Origin: Fibrobacter succinogenes
GTDB taxonomy: Bacteria; Fibrobacterota; Fibrobacteria; Fibrobacterales; CADBQJ01
DNA: 6,392 bases
Reading direction: 5' to 3'
Assembly: GCA_902796785.1 (NCBI GenBank)
Contig: CADBQJ010000020.1
Coordinates: 1-6,392 of the forward strand
A program made the translations under genes and the position numbers. The notes under the pieces are model-generated. The model made no database searches. It saw only the letters and a program-made list of their open reading frames with translations, and had not been told where the DNA came from. Positions 5,438 through 6,392 of this stretch are shown here, piece after piece. Numbering within the stretch: the stretch's first letter is position 1; each line of letters begins with the position of its first letter.

Positions 5438-6392
5438 GGCCTTTCTCCTTCAGCTTGATCTCGTTTCGCCCCGGCCGGCGCGCGCAGGTCCAGGGTGTCG
5501 GTCTTCCCGCGGACGACGGAGAGCGTGTCGCTCCAGCGGAAGAGGGGTTCCGCGGGCGCCCAGGGGCGCAGCGACCCCGGGTCGCGCCGGCCGTCGGAGT
5601 CGACGTCGACGTAGCTCTCCGCGAGGTACTTGCCCTCGGCGAGGTCGGGCAGGTCGGCGCAGCCGTCCGGGCCGGGCTCGAAGCGCAGCGGCCGGATCCC
5701 GGCCTTGTCCGCGCGGCGCAGGACCGCGCGCGACTTCGGGTGGGGCGGCAGGCAGATCCGGGCCGCGCCGACGCGCATCGGGTCGCGCGCGGAGAAGGCG
5801 GTCAGGCGCCGCCACTTGAGCGTGACGGTCGTGTCGGCGGAGGCGGGGCCGCGCTTCACGGCAGTGTCGGCCGTGGAGAGGAGGATCGCCCCTTCGGTGC
5901 CCGGGGCGATCGGGCGCGGCGGAAGCAGGCGGAGGCGGTTGGCGCCCAGGAGCTCGCCGCCGACCTCGAGCGTGTCGCCCGCGAAGAGGGCGCGCAGCCG
6001 CGGGATCCAGTCGCCGGGCTCGACGGGCCCGTCGAACCAGACCGAGAGGGTGTCGTCGGCCAGCGCCTCGTCGAAGCCGTTCGCGGGCGTGGCGCCGACG
6101 GGGGCGACCGGGACGGTGTCGGAGGGGAGCAGGGCCCATTCGAGGGTCGCGGAGCTCTTGGCGGAGTCCATGCCGGCGCCGGAGGAGTCGACCAGTCCGG
6201 CGACCGAGAACTCGTAGGAGCGGCCGGGCTCGGCCCCCTCCACCAGGACCAGGAGCGCGCCGCCCTTCCGGTCCTCCATGACCGCGGCCGCCTTCGGGAC
6301 GGCGGCGCCGGAGTCGGCGGGGACGAGCGAGTAGCGCGCGGGGTCGAGCGCGGTCGCGCGGTCGGGGCCGCGGCTGAACGCGAGCGAGACCA
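5434..6392 (-). CDS. Ig-like (SbsA/Big_5-type) surface protein, C-terminal 318 residues, 5' end outside window
   Basis: The frame is open to the right edge and carries family-like sequence right up to it, so the gene continues beyond the window; the ATG at 6279 is internal. The visible part has three regions. Residues 1-88 look like an SbsA-type Ig-like domain (VSLAFSRGPD, then LDPARYSLV, then PGRSYEFSVAGLVDSSG). Residues about 95-195 look like a second such domain (DTLSVWFDGPVEPGD, LRLLPPRPIAPGTEG). Residues about 200-303 form a transthyretin-like β-domain with YVDVDSDGRRDPG, an Asp-rich loop (Asp262, 264, 266, 270) of calcium-binding appearance. This architecture is common in exported proteins of FCB-group bacteria. 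A signal peptide would be off-window. Its TGA stop overlaps the exonuclease ATG as ATGA (5434-5437). The molecular function is unknown; a structural or adhesive envelope role is inferred. Confidence 0.75.
   Translation of the reverse strand, partial: VSLAFSRGPDRATALDPARYSLVPADSGAAVPKAAAVMEDRKGGALLVLVEGAEPGRSYEFSVAGLVDSSGAGMDSAKSSATLEWALLPSDTVPVAPVGATPANGFDEALADDTLSVWFDGPVEPGDWIPRLRALFAGDTLEVGGELLGANRLRLLPPRPIAPGTEGAILLSTADTAVKRGPASADTTVTLKWRRLTAFSARDPMRVGAARICLPPHPKSRAVLRRADKAGIRPLRFEPGPDGCADLPDLAEGKYLAESYVDVDSDGRRDPGSLRPWAPAEPLFRWSDTLSVVRGKTDTLDLRAPAGAKRDQAEGERP
5445..5450 (-). promoter_or_regulatory. Ribosome binding site of the exonuclease-helicase gene
   Basis: On the minus strand, AAGGAG lies 7 bases before the ATG at 5437, inside the last codons of the Ig-like protein gene. 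It is a strong site despite the ATGA overlap, so the exonuclease can be initiated both by coupling and independently. It supports placing the start immediately before the DEDDh motif I. Confidence 0.75.

Noticed and set aside
3011..5458. 815-codon open frame on the + strand opposite the exonuclease gene
   Set aside because: Its translation is Gly/Ala/Val/Glu/Arg-rich low-complexity with no motif, as expected for the antisense of a GC-rich gene; the minus-strand frame has complete enzyme motifs.
6277..6279. ATG at 6279 as the true start of the Ig-like protein
   Set aside because: The same frame continues open to the window edge and encodes Ig-like domain sequence (VSLAFSRGPD, LDPARYSLV) upstream of it, and no signal peptide follows it.

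Overview
This is a very GC-rich window (roughly 70% G+C by eye, with nearly all third codon positions G or C) from a Gram-negative, diderm bacterium. The diderm call rests on an LptE-type outer-membrane lipoprotein, a second lipoprotein with a clear lipobox, and diaminopimelate epimerase, which makes meso-DAP for peptidoglycan and lysine. The first gene of the left-facing operon resembles the multi-domain Ig-like (SbsA/Big_5-type) cell-surface proteins common in the FCB group (Fibrobacterota, Gemmatimonadota, Bacteroidota and relatives). A high-GC FCB-type lineage is my best guess, at low confidence.

Layout. The left part (1-1419) is on the + strand: the 3' end of an RNase R gene (last part of the RNB catalytic domain, S1 domain, basic tail), a 97-base gap with a small inverted repeat and a weak promoter candidate, then a complete ankyrin-repeat lipoprotein gene with a strong Shine-Dalgarno sequence. 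A hairpin terminator with a UUCG tetraloop lies at 1444-1472 in the 82-base gap where the two gene blocks converge, and it probably serves both strands. The rest of the window (6392 down to 1502) is one tightly packed minus-strand operon, in transcription order: an Ig-like surface protein (5' end outside the window), an 859-residue DEDDh exonuclease fused to a DinG/XPD-like helicase body, lptE, and dapF. The first two junctions are 4-base ATGA overlaps and the third is a single base, so translational coupling is likely. No promoter of this operon is visible; it must lie beyond the right edge.

The most interesting gene is the exonuclease-helicase fusion. All exonuclease residues of the DEDDh class are present, and so are the cysteines expected for an iron-sulfur cluster of the XPD/DinG family. 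The ATPase/helicase motifs (Walker A, DEAH box, motif V and the arginine motif VI) can be located by alignment from memory but are destroyed. It looks like a helicase scaffold converted into a nuclease accessory domain. I see no tRNA, rRNA, CRISPR array, insertion sequence or phage gene.
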